Shown here in pieces: positions 35,060 through 44,262 of a stretch of 64,000 nt of DNA. Below the pieces are notes generated by a model. That model searched no databases. It was not told the origin of the DNA and was given only the letters and a program-made list of their open reading frames with translations. The stretch's first letter is position 1. Each line of letters begins with the position of its first letter. The stretch comes from Streptomyces sparsogenes (GTDB taxonomy: Bacteria; Actinomycetota; Actinomycetes; Streptomycetales; Streptomycetaceae): contig NZ_MAXF01000031.1 of the NCBI RefSeq assembly GCF_001704635.1, positions 29,086-93,085 on the forward strand, in the 5' to 3' direction. Made by a program: the position numbers and the translations under genes.

Positions 35060-36279
35060 GGGGCGGCTCCTCGGTACGGGGAGGGGGCGGGCGGTGTGGC
35101 CGGGCGCGGTGGTGTGGCCGGTGGCGGTGGTGTGGCCGGTGGCGGGTCGGCCCGGCCCGGGTGGTCCGGGTTGGTCAGCCGGGCCACCGTCTCCTCCGGC
35201 CCCGGCAGCGCGAGGATCTCGGCGCGCAGTCCGCGGGCGGCGGCGGTGTACGACGGCCGCTCCAGCAGCTCCGACAGCGCGGCCAGGACGTGGGCGGCCG
35301 AGGTGTCCGCCGTCAGGAGGCGCCCGGCGCCCGCGAGGGCCAGCCGCGCCCCGTTGAGCTGCTGTTCCGGGCGCGGCGCTACGACGAGCTGGGGCACCCC
35401 CGCCGCGGCGGCGGCCACCACGGCCGCACCGCCGCCCTGGTGGACCACGGCCCGGCAGCCCTCCGGGGGCCGGAGCTGCGGCCACGCGGCGCCCGGCCCC
35501 GCCACCACCTGTACGCCCTGGGCCTCGACCTGGCGCAGCGCGGCCCGTACGGCCTCCGGCGGGCCGTCGGCGTCGTCCCACGCCAGGCGGATCCGCGACA
35601 CGGCACCGGGCGACTCGCCGTCCCGGCGGGCGGGGGCGGTTCTCTCGGGGGCGGCGGCGAAGCGGACCGGGGTGCGGCGCACCGGCGCGGGCAGGGCCAG
35701 ACTGGGCGGGCAGGGGTCGAGCCACAGGTCCGGCTCCCGCGCCGGATCCACGCCGTAGCGCCGCATCAGTCGGGCGTAGCCGGGCAGCGGGGGGCCGTGG
35801 AGGTCCTGCCGGTCCAGCCGGAGCACGGCCGCGCTCCCCCACATCTGGCCGACCGCGGGCACCCCGAGCACCGCCGCCGCCACCGTGCCCGCGTACGCGC
35901 TCGCGTCGTGCACCACCAGTGCGGGCCGCCAGCAGCGGGCGAAGGCCACCAGGCCCTGGACCATCGCCTCGGCGATCCGCACCTGTTTGTCGCCGAGCGC
36001 GCGGAGCAGGCCGCGCTGCTCCGCGCCGAGCTCGGCGGGGCGCAGCGGCCAGTCGGCGGGCCACCGTCCGCGCAGCCGGGGCGCCGCGCCGGCGGCCCCG
36101 GCCGCCTTGGGCAGGGTGCCGACCGGGACGGGCACCAGACCGGTGCGGGCCACGGCCGCCGCACAGCCGGACGGCACCGCGACCCGCACCTGGTGGCCGG
36201 CCTCCTCGAACGCCCGCGCGAGCGGCACCATCGGGGTGAGATGCCCACCCGAGGACCAGGTGGTGAACAGAACACGCAA
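35053..36279 (-). CDS. GT-B glycosyltransferase with degenerate HHGG motif
   Basis: A 408-residue family 1 glycosyltransferase. The start is TTG with a strong GGAGGAG site. The N-terminal acceptor domain is normal (VLFTTWSSGGHLTPMVPLARAFEEAGHQVRVAVP), and the middle has the DPCPPSL segment seen in its paralogues. The nucleotide-sugar domain is shortened, lacks the VPYNGPG-type linker, and has VVHQGGGAAV in place of HHGGxGT. The change of the second His and loss of the following Thr suggest altered donor binding or an auxiliary role, as for the helper proteins known for some deoxysugar transferases. It lies in the sugar operon between an SDR and the 2,3-dehydratase. Confidence 0.85.
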   Translation of the reverse strand: MRVLFTTWSSGGHLTPMVPLARAFEEAGHQVRVAVPSGCAAAVARTGLVPVPVGTLPKAAGAAGAAPRLRGRWPADWPLRPAELGAEQRGLLRALGDKQVRIAEAMVQGLVAFARCWRPALVVHDASAYAGTVAAAVLGVPAVGQMWGSAAVLRLDRQDLHGPPLPGYARLMRRYGVDPAREPDLWLDPCPPSLALPAPVRRTPVRFAAAPERTAPARRDGESPGAVSRIRLAWDDADGPPEAVRAALRQVEAQGVQVVAGPGAAWPQLRPPEGCRAVVHQGGGAAVVAAAAAGVPQLVVAPRPEQQLNGARLALAGAGRLLTADTSAAHVLAALSELLERPSYTAAARGLRAEILALPGPEETVARLTNPDHPGRADPPPATPPPPATPPRPATPPAPSPYRGAAPC

Positions 36280-36416
36280 CGGGACTCCTCCGGAGATGCG
36301 AGAGCCGGAAGTTCAGGAACGGCCGGGAGTTTCGGGAGCCGGACGTGCGAGGACAGCCGGACGTACGAGAGCCGGAAGCGAGAGCCGGGGGCGCGGGAGG
36401 AGGAGCGCATCGTGGC

Positions 36417-37184
36417 TCACCGCCCGCCGGACACCGTCAGCACCTCGCCGGTGATGTTGCCGTTGGCGGCCGAGCACAGGAACAGCAGCGCGCGGGCGAT
36501 GTCCTGGGGTGTGCTCAGCCGCCCGGTGGGCGTGGCGGCCAGCTCCCGCTCCCGGACCTCGCCCGGCAGCCCGGCGATCACCCGGTCCGTCGTGGTCAGG
36601 CCCGGGCACACCACGTTGACCAGCACCCCGTCGCCGCCCAGGTCCCACATCAGGCTCCGGGCCAGGCCGTGCAGCCCGGCCTTCGCGGCGCCGTAGAACT
36701 CCTGGCCGCGGGCGCCGGCCAGCGCGTTGTGCGAGGAGACCAGGGCGATCCGGCCCCAGCCGCGCTCGCGCATCCCCGCGACCGCGCACTGGACCGTGCG
36801 GATCGCGGGGGCGAGGTTGTCCGAGACGACCGGCAGCCACTCCTCTTCCCGTACGTCCTCGAACCGCTCGCGCGGCCCCCGTCGCGACCCCCACCGCCAC
36901 GCGTTCGCCACCAGCACGTCCAGCGCGCCCCAGCGCCGCTCCACCGCGGCCACCACCCAGCGGGGCGAGGCTGGGTCGTCCAGCGCGTACGGCACGGCGA
37001 AGGCGCGCTCCTCGCCGGCCTCCCCGGCCAGCTCGGCGGCGAACTCCTCGGCCGTCTCGCGCCGGTGGCGGTAGGCCACCGCCACCCGCGCGCCCTGCCC
37101 GGCGAAGGCGCGCGCCGCGGCCCGCCCGATGCCGCCGGTGGCGCCGGTGACCAGGACCGTACGTCCCTCAAGGCCGAGGTCCAT
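36417..37184 (-). CDS. SDR-family ketoreductase in sugar operon
   Basis: A 255-residue short-chain dehydrogenase. The cofactor site is VLVTGATGGIGRAAARAFAGQGA, the catalytic region ALVSSHNALAGARGQEFYGAAKAG (Ser, Tyr and Lys), and VNVVCPGLTTTDRV follows. It ends with GNITGEVLTVSGGR, typical of FabG-like enzymes. The ATG overlaps the stop of the 3-dehydratase gene (ATGATG region at 37182-37186). It may reduce the polyketide or a sugar intermediate; the location in a sugar operon favours neither strongly. Enzymes of this class act in angucycline tailoring. Confidence 0.85.
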   Translation of the reverse strand: MDLGLEGRTVLVTGATGGIGRAAARAFAGQGARVAVAYRHRRETAEEFAAELAGEAGEERAFAVPYALDDPASPRWVVAAVERRWGALDVLVANAWRWGSRRGPRERFEDVREEEWLPVVSDNLAPAIRTVQCAVAGMRERGWGRIALVSSHNALAGARGQEFYGAAKAGLHGLARSLMWDLGGDGVLVNVVCPGLTTTDRVIAGLPGEVRERELAATPTGRLSTPQDIARALLFLCSAANGNITGEVLTVSGGR

Positions 37185-38500
37185 CACGCGCGGGCCGCCA
37201 CGAACTCGGTGATGCTCGCGATGACGTAGTCCAGCATCTCCTCGGTCAGGCCGGGATAGACGCCGACCCAGAAGGTCCGCTCGGTGATCAGGTCGCTGTT
37301 GGTGAGGTCCCCGGAGACCCGGTGGGGCAGCCCGGTGTAGGCCGGGTGGCGGGTGAGGTTGCCCGCGAACAGCAGACGGGTGCCGATCCGCCGGGACTCC
37401 AGGAAGTCCACCAGCTCGGCGCGGCCGAACGGGGCGCCCGGCGCCACCGTGATCACGAACCCGAACCAGCTGGGGTCGCCGCGCGGGGTGGCCTCGGGCA
37501 GCAGCAGGTGCGGCACGCCGTCCAGGCCCTCGCGCAGCCGCCGCCAGTTGCGGCGGCGCGCCGCGCCGAAGGCGTCGAGCTTGGCCAGCTGGGTCAGCCC
37601 GAGCGCCGCCTGGAGGTCGGTGGCCTTCAGGTTGTAACCGACGTGGGAGAAGATGTACTTGTGGTCGTAGCCGGCGGGCAGCGTCCCCATCTGGTAGTCG
37701 AAGCGCTTGAGGCACTTGTTGCTCTCGCCCGGCTCGCACCAGCAGTCCCGGCCCCAGTCGCGCAGCGACTCCACGATCCGCGCCAGCGCCAGGTTGGAGG
37801 TCAGCACACAGCCGCCCTCCCCCATCGTGATGTGGTGCGCGGGGTAGAAGCTCACGGTGGTCAGGTCGCCGAAGGTGCCGGTGAGCCGGCCGTCGTAGCG
37901 GGAGCCCACCGCGTCGCAGTTGTCCTCGAGGAGGAACAGCTCGTGCCGCTCGGCGAGTTCCGCCAGCTCCGTGGCAGGGAACGGATTGCCGAGCGCGTGC
38001 GCCAGGGCGATGGCGCGGGTGCGCGGGCCGATGGCGTCCGCGACCCGCTCCACGGTGGTGTTGTACGTGCGCAGGTCCACGTCGACGAAGACCGGCACCA
38101 GCCCGTTCTGCAGGATCGGGTTGACGGTGGTGGGGAAGCCGGCCGCGACGGTGATCACCTCGTCGCCGGGCCGCAGCCGCCGGTCCTCCAGGTGGGGTGA
38201 GGTCAGCGCGGCCACGGCCAGCAGGTTCGCCGAGGAGCCGGAGTTCGTCAGATGCGCCTTGCGCAGCCCCAGTTCGCGGGCGAAGGCCGACTCGAACCTG
38301 CGGGAGCTGCGCCCAGCCGCGATCCGCATCTCCAGGGCGGCCTCCACCAGCGCCACCCGGTCGTCCTCGTCCAGCACCGCGCCGGACGGCCAGATCTCGG
38401 TGACTCCGGGGACGAACGCCCGGCCGGGCTCGCGCTCCAGCTCCCGCTCCTGGTGGTATTTGCGGACCTCATCGAGAACAAGCGCCCTGTGGTCGCTCAT
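37184..38500 (-). CDS. NDP-4-keto-6-deoxyhexose 3-dehydratase (E1/RfbH type)
   Basis: A 438-residue PMP-dependent iron-sulfur enzyme. The DegT-like fold has [16 protein letters not shown] and [11 protein letters not shown]. The usual PLP lysine is replaced by histidine in [14 protein letters not shown], the hallmark of E1/RfbH dehydratases. The 2Fe-2S ligands follow the E1 pattern: one Cys right after GEGG, then CWC-x7-C in [13 protein letters not shown]. It removes the C3 hydroxyl, giving 2,3,6-trideoxy sugars when it follows the 2,3-dehydratase. The ATG at 38500 has an AGGAAGGA site. The flavin reductase partner (E3-like) is not in the window and is probably supplied elsewhere. Confidence 0.94.
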   Translation of the reverse strand: MSDHRALVLDEVRKYHQERELEREPGRAFVPGVTEIWPSGAVLDEDDRVALVEAALEMRIAAGRSSRRFESAFARELGLRKAHLTNSGSSANLLAVAALTSPHLEDRRLRPGDEVITVAAGFPTTVNPILQNGLVPVFVDVDLRTYNTTVERVADAIGPRTRAIALAHALGNPFPATELAELAERHELFLLEDNCDAVGSRYDGRLTGTFGDLTTVSFYPAHHITMGEGGCVLTSNLALARIVESLRDWGRDCWCEPGESNKCLKRFDYQMGTLPAGYDHKYIFSHVGYNLKATDLQAALGLTQLAKLDAFGAARRRNWRRLREGLDGVPHLLLPEATPRGDPSWFGFVITVAPGAPFGRAELVDFLESRRIGTRLLFAGNLTRHPAYTGLPHRVSGDLTNSDLITERTFWVGVYPGLTEEMLDYVIASITEFVAARA

Positions 38501-38520
38501 CGCCACGTCCTTCCTGCCCG

Positions 38521-39597
38521 TCACCGCTCCGCCCGGCCCTTCCCTCCGGACCGGACCCTGCCGCCGCCGGCTCGAACCGTCCTCGACACCCGGTCGGGCG
38601 GCAGCCCCGCGGCGACCAGCTGGTCCCGCAGCGACCGGTCGGCGCGGTAGCGCGGGCGCCAGCCCAGCAGCCGCCGCGCCGCGGAGATGTCCATCAGCTG
38701 CCAGTCGGGGCCGCCCGGAGCCCCCGGAAGGCTCTCCGGGCGGTTCTCCGGGCGGCTCTCCGGGCGGGCGCGGTCCTCCTCCACCAGCGGGACGTCGAGC
38801 CCGCTGAGCGCGATCATCCGCTCGACGAGTTCGCGCACCGGCGCCGCCCGCCCCGAGCCGATGTTGACGATCCAGCCGCCGGTCACCGACGGCCGCGGCG
38901 CGGTGGCCGCCGCCAGCACGGCCTGACCGACGTCCCGGATGTCCACGAAGTCCCGCCGCGCGTCGAGGGGGGCCAGCCGCAGGGCGGCCTCCCCGGACCC
39001 GCCGCGCGCCGCCTCGGCCAGGTGGCGGGCGACCCGGCCGAGCAGGCTGGCGCTGGACGCGCCGGGCCCGTGGACGTTGGCGATCCGCAGCACCGTGCCG
39101 TCCACCGCGCCGGCCCGCGCCGCGCGCAGCACGGCCTCGGCGCCGAGCAGCTTGGTGCGCCCGTAGGCGGAGCGGGGGGCGCAGGGCAGACCCTCGGTGA
39201 TCGCGGTGCCGGGCGCCGCCGGCCCGTACTCGTGGACCGTGCCGAGCTGGATCAGCCGCGGCCGCCGCTCCAGCACGGCGACGGCCTCCACCAGGCCGCG
39301 CACCAGCCCCGCGTTGGCCGCCGCGAGGTCCTCCTCGGCGCCGCCCCAGGCCAGACCGGCCGCGTTGACCACGACGTCCGCGCCCGCGCCGGCCAGCACC
39401 CCGGCCAGGCGCGCGGAGGGCCCGCGGGTCAGGTCCAGGCGGATGTGGCGGCCGCCGGGGACCTCGGCGGCCGGCGCCCGGGAGACGGTGAGCACCCGCG
39501 CGCCCTCGGCGTCGAAGACCTCGCCGACCCGGCGACCCAGCGAGCCGGTGCCCCCGAGTACGACGACCGACAGCCCGGCAGCCTGTGACGACCCCAT
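38521..39597 (-). CDS. NDP-hexose 4-ketoreductase (NAD-dependent epimerase/dehydratase fold)
   Basis: A 358-residue extended SDR. The nucleotide motif [18 protein letters not shown], the [11 protein letters not shown] strand and the catalytic [12 protein letters not shown] (Tyr-x3-Lys) are present, and [14 protein letters not shown] follows. It belongs to the group of deoxysugar 4-ketoreductases found in aromatic polyketide clusters and would finish an L- or D-configured sugar. The ATG at 39597 has GAGGAG upstream. A 15-bp repeat encoding RPES/RPEN units is inserted near residue 300. It is the first gene of the left sugar operon and is divergent from the 3,5-epimerase gene. Confidence 0.85.
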   Translation of the reverse strand: MGSSQAAGLSVVVLGGTGSLGRRVGEVFDAEGARVLTVSRAPAAEVPGGRHIRLDLTRGPSARLAGVLAGAGADVVVNAAGLAWGGAEEDLAAANAGLVRGLVEAVAVLERRPRLIQLGTVHEYGPAAPGTAITEGLPCAPRSAYGRTKLLGAEAVLRAARAGAVDGTVLRIANVHGPGASSASLLGRVARHLAEAARGGSGEAALRLAPLDARRDFVDIRDVGQAVLAAATAPRPSVTGGWIVNIGSGRAAPVRELVERMIALSGLDVPLVEEDRARPESRPENRPESLPGAPGGPDWQLMDISAARRLLGWRPRYRADRSLRDQLVAAGLPPDRVSRTVRAGGGRVRSGGKGRAER

Positions 39598-39658
39598 CGG
39601 CGTCTCCTCACGGCATTTCGTCATCCGATCACGGCCCCGCCATCGTCCTCGCCGTGAC

Positions 39659-39690
39659 TCGAGTCCTCCTCGACCCGCACCGCCTACCGT
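39659..39690 (+). promoter_or_regulatory. SARP-like promoter of 3,5-epimerase gene
   Basis: Heptamers TCGAGTC (39659) and TCGACCC (39670) are spaced 11 bp start to start. Exactly 8 bp after the second lies TACCGT (39685-39690), a good -10. Direct TCGA-type heptamers at 11 bp, 8 bp before the -10, are the known layout of SARP activator sites. Confidence 0.6.
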
Positions 39691-39699
39691 CCGGCGGCC

Positions 39700-40428
39700 A
39701 TGGAGATCCATGAGACCGCCGTGCCCGACGCCTACCGTGTGGTGCCGCGCCACCACACCGACGCGCGCGGCAGCTTCTTCGAGTCGTACGCGTACGACGA
39801 GCTGGCCCGGCGGACGGGCCATGTGTTCGTCCCGCTCCAGGTCAACTACTCGGTGTCGGCGCGCAACACGCTGCGCGGGCTGCACGGGACGCGGCTGCCG
39901 CCCGGCCAGGCCAAGTTCGTGTCGTGTGTGCGCGGGGCGCTGCTCGACGTGGTGGTGGACCTGCGGCTGGGGTCGCCGGCCTTCGGCGCGTACGCCACCC
40001 ATCGGCTCGACGCGCGGGAGGGGACCGCGGTCTACGTCGCCGAGGGCCTCGGCCACGGGTTCGTGGCGCTCACCGACGACGCCTGTATCAGCTATCTGTG
40101 CTCGACGCGGTTCGTCCCCGGCACCCAGATCGACATCCAGCCGCTGGACCCCGCCCTCGGGCTGCCCTGGCACCTCGGGCTCACCGACGAGCCCCTGATC
40201 TCGGAGAAGGACGCCGGCGCCCCGTCCCTCGCCGAGGCCGCCGACCAGGGACTGCTGGCCACCTACGACGCCTGCCGCGAGCTCTACGAGCGGCAGCTGC
40301 GCGCCGCGGGCGCCACCGGGCCCGCCGCGCCCCGGTCGCCCGCCCCGCCCCTGGTGCCGGCCCCGCCCCCGTCGCCCGCCGTGCCGTCGGCGCAGGCCCT
40401 CGCGAAGGCGTCGAGGACCCGCCGGTAG
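39700..40428 (+). CDS. dTDP-4-keto-6-deoxyhexose 3,5-epimerase
   Basis: A 242-residue cupin of the RmlC family. It has GSFFESYAYDEL, NYSVSARNTLRGLHG (the general base His region), VVDLRLGSPAFG and YVAEGLGHGFVALTDDACISYLCS with the active-site Tyr/His set. It inverts C3 and C5 to make L-sugars, or one centre only in some members. The ATG lies 10 bp after a predicted -10, so the message is nearly leaderless. The normal family length is near 200; the last 35-40 residues are a Pro/Ala tail that overlaps the convergent gene by 145 bp. Confidence 0.9.
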   Translation: MEIHETAVPDAYRVVPRHHTDARGSFFESYAYDELARRTGHVFVPLQVNYSVSARNTLRGLHGTRLPPGQAKFVSCVRGALLDVVVDLRLGSPAFGAYATHRLDAREGTAVYVAEGLGHGFVALTDDACISYLCSTRFVPGTQIDIQPLDPALGLPWHLGLTDEPLISEKDAGAPSLAEAADQGLLATYDACRELYERQLRAAGATGPAAPRSPAPPLVPAPPPSPAVPSAQALAKASRTRR

Positions 40429-41126
40429 TAGCCGGGGCCGAAGCCCATCCGGGCCGTCTGCGGGACCAGGGCCCGCAGTTTCTCGGTGGAGATGACGTGC
40501 TGGGCCCCGGCCTCCCGGTACTCCCGCCGCGCCGTCAGACCCAGCCGCCGTTCCAGGTGGTCGACGATCCGCTCGACCGGAACCGCCTCCCCCGAGGCCA
40601 CGTTGACCGTCTCGCCCCGCAGGTCCCGGGCCAGCAGCAGGTCGATGACGCGCACCACGTCCACCACGTCGATCAGGTCCCGCGCCGCGCCCCGGTGGAT
40701 CCGGACCCGGCCCTCCCGCATCTGCCGCACCAGCGCGGGCAGCAGCTGGTGCGGCGGCTGCCCGGGGCCGACCAGATGGCCGAGGCGCAGCACCAGCCAG
40801 TCGGCGCCCGAGGCGTGCAACTGCCGCTCCAGGCCCAGCTTGTGCGCCCCGTACGGGGTGCAGGGCACGATCGTGCTGTCCTCCCGGCCGGGGCCGTCCA
40901 CCGCGCCGTACATCCCGGTGGCGGCGGTGGAGAAGAACAGCAGCCGCCGCCCGGTGGCCCGGCAGTCCCGCGCCACCTCCCGCAGCAGCGCGGCCTCCCG
41001 GGCGAAGTCCGCGTCCGAGGTGCCGCTCGCCCAGGACACGCCGGCCGCGAGGACCACCGTGTCCGGGTGCTGATGGGCGATCGGCCGAAGGCTCCGGGCG
41101 AGGAAGCCGTTTCCCACAATCTCCAT
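40284..41126 (-). CDS. NAD-dependent epimerase/dehydratase family protein, candidate second 4-ketoreductase
   Basis: A 280-residue extended SDR with a short N-terminus: MEIVGNGFLARSL carries an unusual glycine motif. The catalytic part is FFSTAATGMYG and CTPYGAHKLGLE (Tyr-x3-Lys), followed by LRLGHLVGPGQPPHQLLP and DLIDVVDVVRVID. It is probably a ketoreductase or epimerase acting on an NDP-deoxysugar and could supply the C4 configuration opposite to the other 4-ketoreductase. It is the last gene of the rmlA operon. Its Gly/Ala-rich last 45 codons overlap the end of the convergent 3,5-epimerase gene. Confidence 0.75.
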   Translation of the reverse strand: MEIVGNGFLARSLRPIAHQHPDTVVLAAGVSWASGTSDADFAREAALLREVARDCRATGRRLLFFSTAATGMYGAVDGPGREDSTIVPCTPYGAHKLGLERQLHASGADWLVLRLGHLVGPGQPPHQLLPALVRQMREGRVRIHRGAARDLIDVVDVVRVIDLLLARDLRGETVNVASGEAVPVERIVDHLERRLGLTARREYREAGAQHVISTEKLRALVPQTARMGFGPGYYRRVLDAFARACADGTAGDGGGAGTRGGAGDRGAAGPVAPAARSCRS

Positions 41127-41176
41127 GCCACGTCCTGAGTGAGAGTCGGTGCGGTCGGTGGGTGGGTGGGGTCCGC

Positions 41177-42475
41177 TCAGCCGGGCACCGGCAGCGGGCC
41201 GGGGCTCGGGCTCACGGCCAGCTCTTCCAGGTGGGCCACCAGCTCCGAGGGGTGGGGGCCGCGGGCCATCTGGTCCTGGAGCCGCAGGGCCGCCGCCCGG
41301 TGGGAGGGGTCGCCCAGCAGCCGCCGGGCGGCCGCGCGGATCGCCGGGACGTCCGCCGTGGCGTTGGGCAGGGCGATGCCCGCGCCGGCGGCAGCGATCC
41401 GGGCGGCGATGGTCTCCTGGTCGAGCCCGCAGGGCAGCATCAGGTGCGGCACGCCGGCGGCGAGCCCGGTCATGGCGCAGCCCCCGCCGCCGTGGTGGAC
41501 CACCAGGTCGCAGGAGGGCAGCAGCAGATGGAGCGGGGTGTGCTCGAGCAGCCGCACCCCGGGGGGAAGGGGGCCGAGCCGCGCCCGGTCGGCGCCGGTG
41601 ACGGTGAGCAGCACCTCGGCGTCCAGCTCCGCGAGCGCCTCGACCACCTTGGGCACGGCGAACGACCCGGGCCCGAAGGTGACGCTCACCGAGGTGCCCC
41701 ACACCACGCACACCCGGGGCCGCCCGGTTCGGCGCTCGCTCGCCTCGGGGAGCGTCAGCAGCCACGGGGGCATGGCCCCGGGCCCGTTGTAGGGCACGTG
41801 GCGCACGGGGAGCCGGCGGGCGACGGCCAGGGGCGGGGCGGCGCCGGCCGGGCAGGGGTCGATGGCGTACTCGTACGTCTCGCGCCGCAGCGCCCCGACC
41901 TCGTAGCGCTGGAAGGCGCGGCTGATGTCCAGCGGCACCAGGGGCACGCCGCGCACCCGGTCGTCGGGGCCGACCGGGCCCCACAGGTGGAGCAGCGCGG
42001 GCACCCCCAGCACCCGCCCCACCAGCGGCCCTTCCAGGCTCAGCAGGTCGTGGGCCACCAGGTGGGGGCGCCACCGGCGGCCGAAGTCCACCGCCGCGTC
42101 GGTGGAGCGGTGCGCCATGTCCACCAGCCGCTCGTGGTGGTCCCGCAGCCAGGCGCCGGGTTCGAACTCGTCCAGGGAGGCGACGGGCCGGCCGGTGACG
42201 GGGTGCGGGGGAAGCTCCCGGTAGGGCCAGCGCCCGCCCTGGGCGGCGGAGTAGTTGAGCAGCCGGGCCATGAAGGTCAGGTCGGGCGCGTCGAGGAGGG
42301 CGAGCGGGGTGAGCCCGGCCCGGCCGACCGGCTCCGCCTGGCTCGGCGCGCACACCACCCGCACCTCGTGTCCGGCGGCCTGGAGCGCCCAGCCCAGCGG
42401 CACCATGGAGAACCAGTGGCCGGGCCAGTTGGACACCACGAACAGCACGCGCAGGGGGGTGTGGGGGTGCCGCAT
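41177..42475 (-). CDS. GT-B glycosyltransferase
   Basis: A 432-residue family 1 glycosyltransferase of the deoxysugar-polyketide type. The N-terminal domain reads VLFVVSNWPGHWFSMVPLGWALQAAGHEVRVV. Midway are YAIDPCPAGAAPP and HVPYNGPGAMP. The donor domain has CDLVVHHGGGGCAMTGLAAGVPHLMLPCGLDQ, with both motif histidines intact. It is longer than its paralogues by an insertion around residues 70-110. The ATG overlaps the stop of the upstream monooxygenase (ATGA). It is one of six glycosyltransferases in this cluster; its sugar and acceptor cannot be told from sequence alone. Confidence 0.92.
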   Translation of the reverse strand: MRHPHTPLRVLFVVSNWPGHWFSMVPLGWALQAAGHEVRVVCAPSQAEPVGRAGLTPLALLDAPDLTFMARLLNYSAAQGGRWPYRELPPHPVTGRPVASLDEFEPGAWLRDHHERLVDMAHRSTDAAVDFGRRWRPHLVAHDLLSLEGPLVGRVLGVPALLHLWGPVGPDDRVRGVPLVPLDISRAFQRYEVGALRRETYEYAIDPCPAGAAPPLAVARRLPVRHVPYNGPGAMPPWLLTLPEASERRTGRPRVCVVWGTSVSVTFGPGSFAVPKVVEALAELDAEVLLTVTGADRARLGPLPPGVRLLEHTPLHLLLPSCDLVVHHGGGGCAMTGLAAGVPHLMLPCGLDQETIAARIAAAGAGIALPNATADVPAIRAAARRLLGDPSHRAAALRLQDQMARGPHPSELVAHLEELAVSPSPGPLPVPG

Positions 42476-44262
42476 CAGGAGTCGCCTCCCAGGACGTCGG
42501 GCCGGGCTGGGTGTTGTGGCCGCGTGGGCAGTTGCGGCCGCGCGGGCTGTTCGGGCCGGGCGGGCTGTTCGGGCCGGGCGGAAGCGGGGGTTCCGACGAC
42601 GTGCAGCACCGGGCGCAGCCCCAGCGCGGCGAGGGCGTCGCGCGGGCGGTCGGCGGCGGTGCCGCGGGCCGCCGCGTAGCCGTCGGGGCGGATGAGCAGC
42701 CAGCCGCCGGGCTCGGTGCCCAGATCGGCCCGCAGCCGCCCGCCCGGGTCGGCCAGCGGCCCCGGCACCCCGGTCGCGGAGGTCGCGGGCACGACGGTGC
42801 GCACGCTCAGGTAGCCCCCGTACGCCTCGGCGAGCGCGCACAGCGACGGGTGCTGGTCGGGGGTGGCGAAGGCGAGCAGGGTCCAGCCGGGGCGGGCCAG
42901 TTCGGCGGTCAGCTCCCGCCAGCCGGGGCTGCCGGCCGCCCGGCGCGGCCCGACGGTGGCCACGCGCGTGCCCGCCGTCTCCCCGAGGACCGCGGGCCCG
43001 GTCCGGTAGGTCAGGTCGAGCGCGGTCATCCCGCCCATGATCCGCCGCTGGAGACGGGCCTTGACCGGCGGCACCGCGCCGACCAGGCCGAAGGCCGCGC
43101 GCAGCAGCGCGGCGGCGGTACGGCTCCTGAGCTGCACCAGCGCGGTGGCCAGCCGGGTGGAGCGCAGCAGCCGCTCGCCGACCGGCACCCGCTCGGCGCC
43201 GTAGGAGTCCAGCAGCCGGGGGCCGGCCTCGCCGCGGATGACGGCGGCGAGTTTCCAGGCGAGGTTGACCGCGTCCTGGACGCCGGTGTTCATGCCCTGT
43301 CCGGAGGCGGGGCTGTGCACATGGGCCGCGTCGCCCGCGACGAACACCCGGCCCGCGCCCATGCGCGGCACCATGCGCTGCTGGATGGCGAACACCGACA
43401 CCCAGGTGGGGGTGTGCACCCGCGCGGCGCGGCCGGTGCCCGCCCGGATCTTGGCGGCGAACCGGCGCGCCACCGCCGCGTCCTCGGCCTCGCCACCGCC
43501 GTAGTCGACGTCGGTGGTGTCCAGCAGCCGCCACTTGCCGGGCTCGGGGAAGGGCACCATCATCACGGTCCCGGCCCGGGTGCGCATCCAGTGGATGCTG
43601 TCGCGCGGCAGGTCGCAGTCGACCACGGCGTCGGCGATCAGCCAGGTCTCGCTGGAGTCGCCGATCAGGGGCAGGCCGAGCCCCTTGCGCACCGTGCTGT
43701 GTCCCCCGTCGCAGCCCACCAGCCATCCGGCGCGCGTCTCGGCCACGCCGCCGTCGGCGTGGTCCAGCCGGGCGCGGACGGCGGTGCCCAGGTCCTCGAA
43801 CCCGGTCAGCCGCACGCCCCACTCCACCTCGACGCCGTGCCGGGCGCAGGCCCGGCGCAGCACCTCCTCGGTGATCACCTGGTCGACCATGAGGGTGAAG
43901 GGGAAGCGGGTGGGCAGCCGGCTGTAGTCGGTGTCGAGCCGGATGAGGCGGCGGCCGTTCTGGTGGAGGGTGAAGTGCTCGACCCGCTGTCCCCTGGCGA
44001 GCAGTTCGGCGGCCACGCCCATCTGGTCGTACGTCTCCAGGGTGCGCGCGTGGGTGGCCAGGGCGCGGCTGGTGGCGGCCGGGCCGGGGGCGGCGTCGAT
44101 CAGGCGCACCCGCACCCCGTGCCGGGCCAGTTCATGGGCCGTGGTGAGCCCCACGGGCCCGGCGCCGACCACCAGCACCTGGGTGTCGAAGTGGTCCCGC
44201 GGGTGGCCGGCCTCCCGGGGCCGCGGGGCGTCCGCGGGGCGGTGCTGCCGCACGGGGCTCAT
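42475..44262 (-). CDS. FAD-dependent aromatic monooxygenase
   Basis: A 595-residue class A flavoprotein hydroxylase. Motifs: TQVLVVGAGPVGLTTAHELARHG (FAD ADP loop), WLVGCDGGHSTVRKGLGLP (DG motif) and VFVAGDAAHVHSPASGQGMNTGVQDA (flavin ribityl binding). The length and C-terminal thioredoxin-like region (GWTLLAFATPDQHPSLCALAEAYG) match polyketide hydroxylases that oxidise anthracycline or angucycline cores. The last 30 residues are a repeated RPEQPA/RPQ tail from a local DNA repeat. The start at 44262 overlaps the end of the 4,6-dehydratase gene. It probably hydroxylates or rearranges the aglycone, although it lies in a sugar operon. Confidence 0.9.
   Translation of the reverse strand: MSPVRQHRPADAPRPREAGHPRDHFDTQVLVVGAGPVGLTTAHELARHGVRVRLIDAAPGPAATSRALATHARTLETYDQMGVAAELLARGQRVEHFTLHQNGRRLIRLDTDYSRLPTRFPFTLMVDQVITEEVLRRACARHGVEVEWGVRLTGFEDLGTAVRARLDHADGGVAETRAGWLVGCDGGHSTVRKGLGLPLIGDSSETWLIADAVVDCDLPRDSIHWMRTRAGTVMMVPFPEPGKWRLLDTTDVDYGGGEAEDAAVARRFAAKIRAGTGRAARVHTPTWVSVFAIQQRMVPRMGAGRVFVAGDAAHVHSPASGQGMNTGVQDAVNLAWKLAAVIRGEAGPRLLDSYGAERVPVGERLLRSTRLATALVQLRSRTAAALLRAAFGLVGAVPPVKARLQRRIMGGMTALDLTYRTGPAVLGETAGTRVATVGPRRAAGSPGWRELTAELARPGWTLLAFATPDQHPSLCALAEAYGGYLSVRTVVPATSATGVPGPLADPGGRLRADLGTEPGGWLLIRPDGYAAARGTAADRPRDALAALGLRPVLHVVGTPASARPEQPARPEQPARPQLPTRPQHPARPDVLGGDS

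Noticed and set aside
35060..36064. 335-codon upstream extension of the 2,3-dehydratase frame.
   Set aside because: It runs antiparallel to nothing but lies in another frame of the glycosyltransferase gene at 35053-36279, with Arg/Gly/Ala-rich shadow sequence and no domain.
36417..37739. Longer frame for the SDR at 36417-37184.
   Set aside because: The first 185 codons are an Arg/Pro-rich shadow of the 3-dehydratase gene; the ATG at 37184 sits at the normal SDR start.
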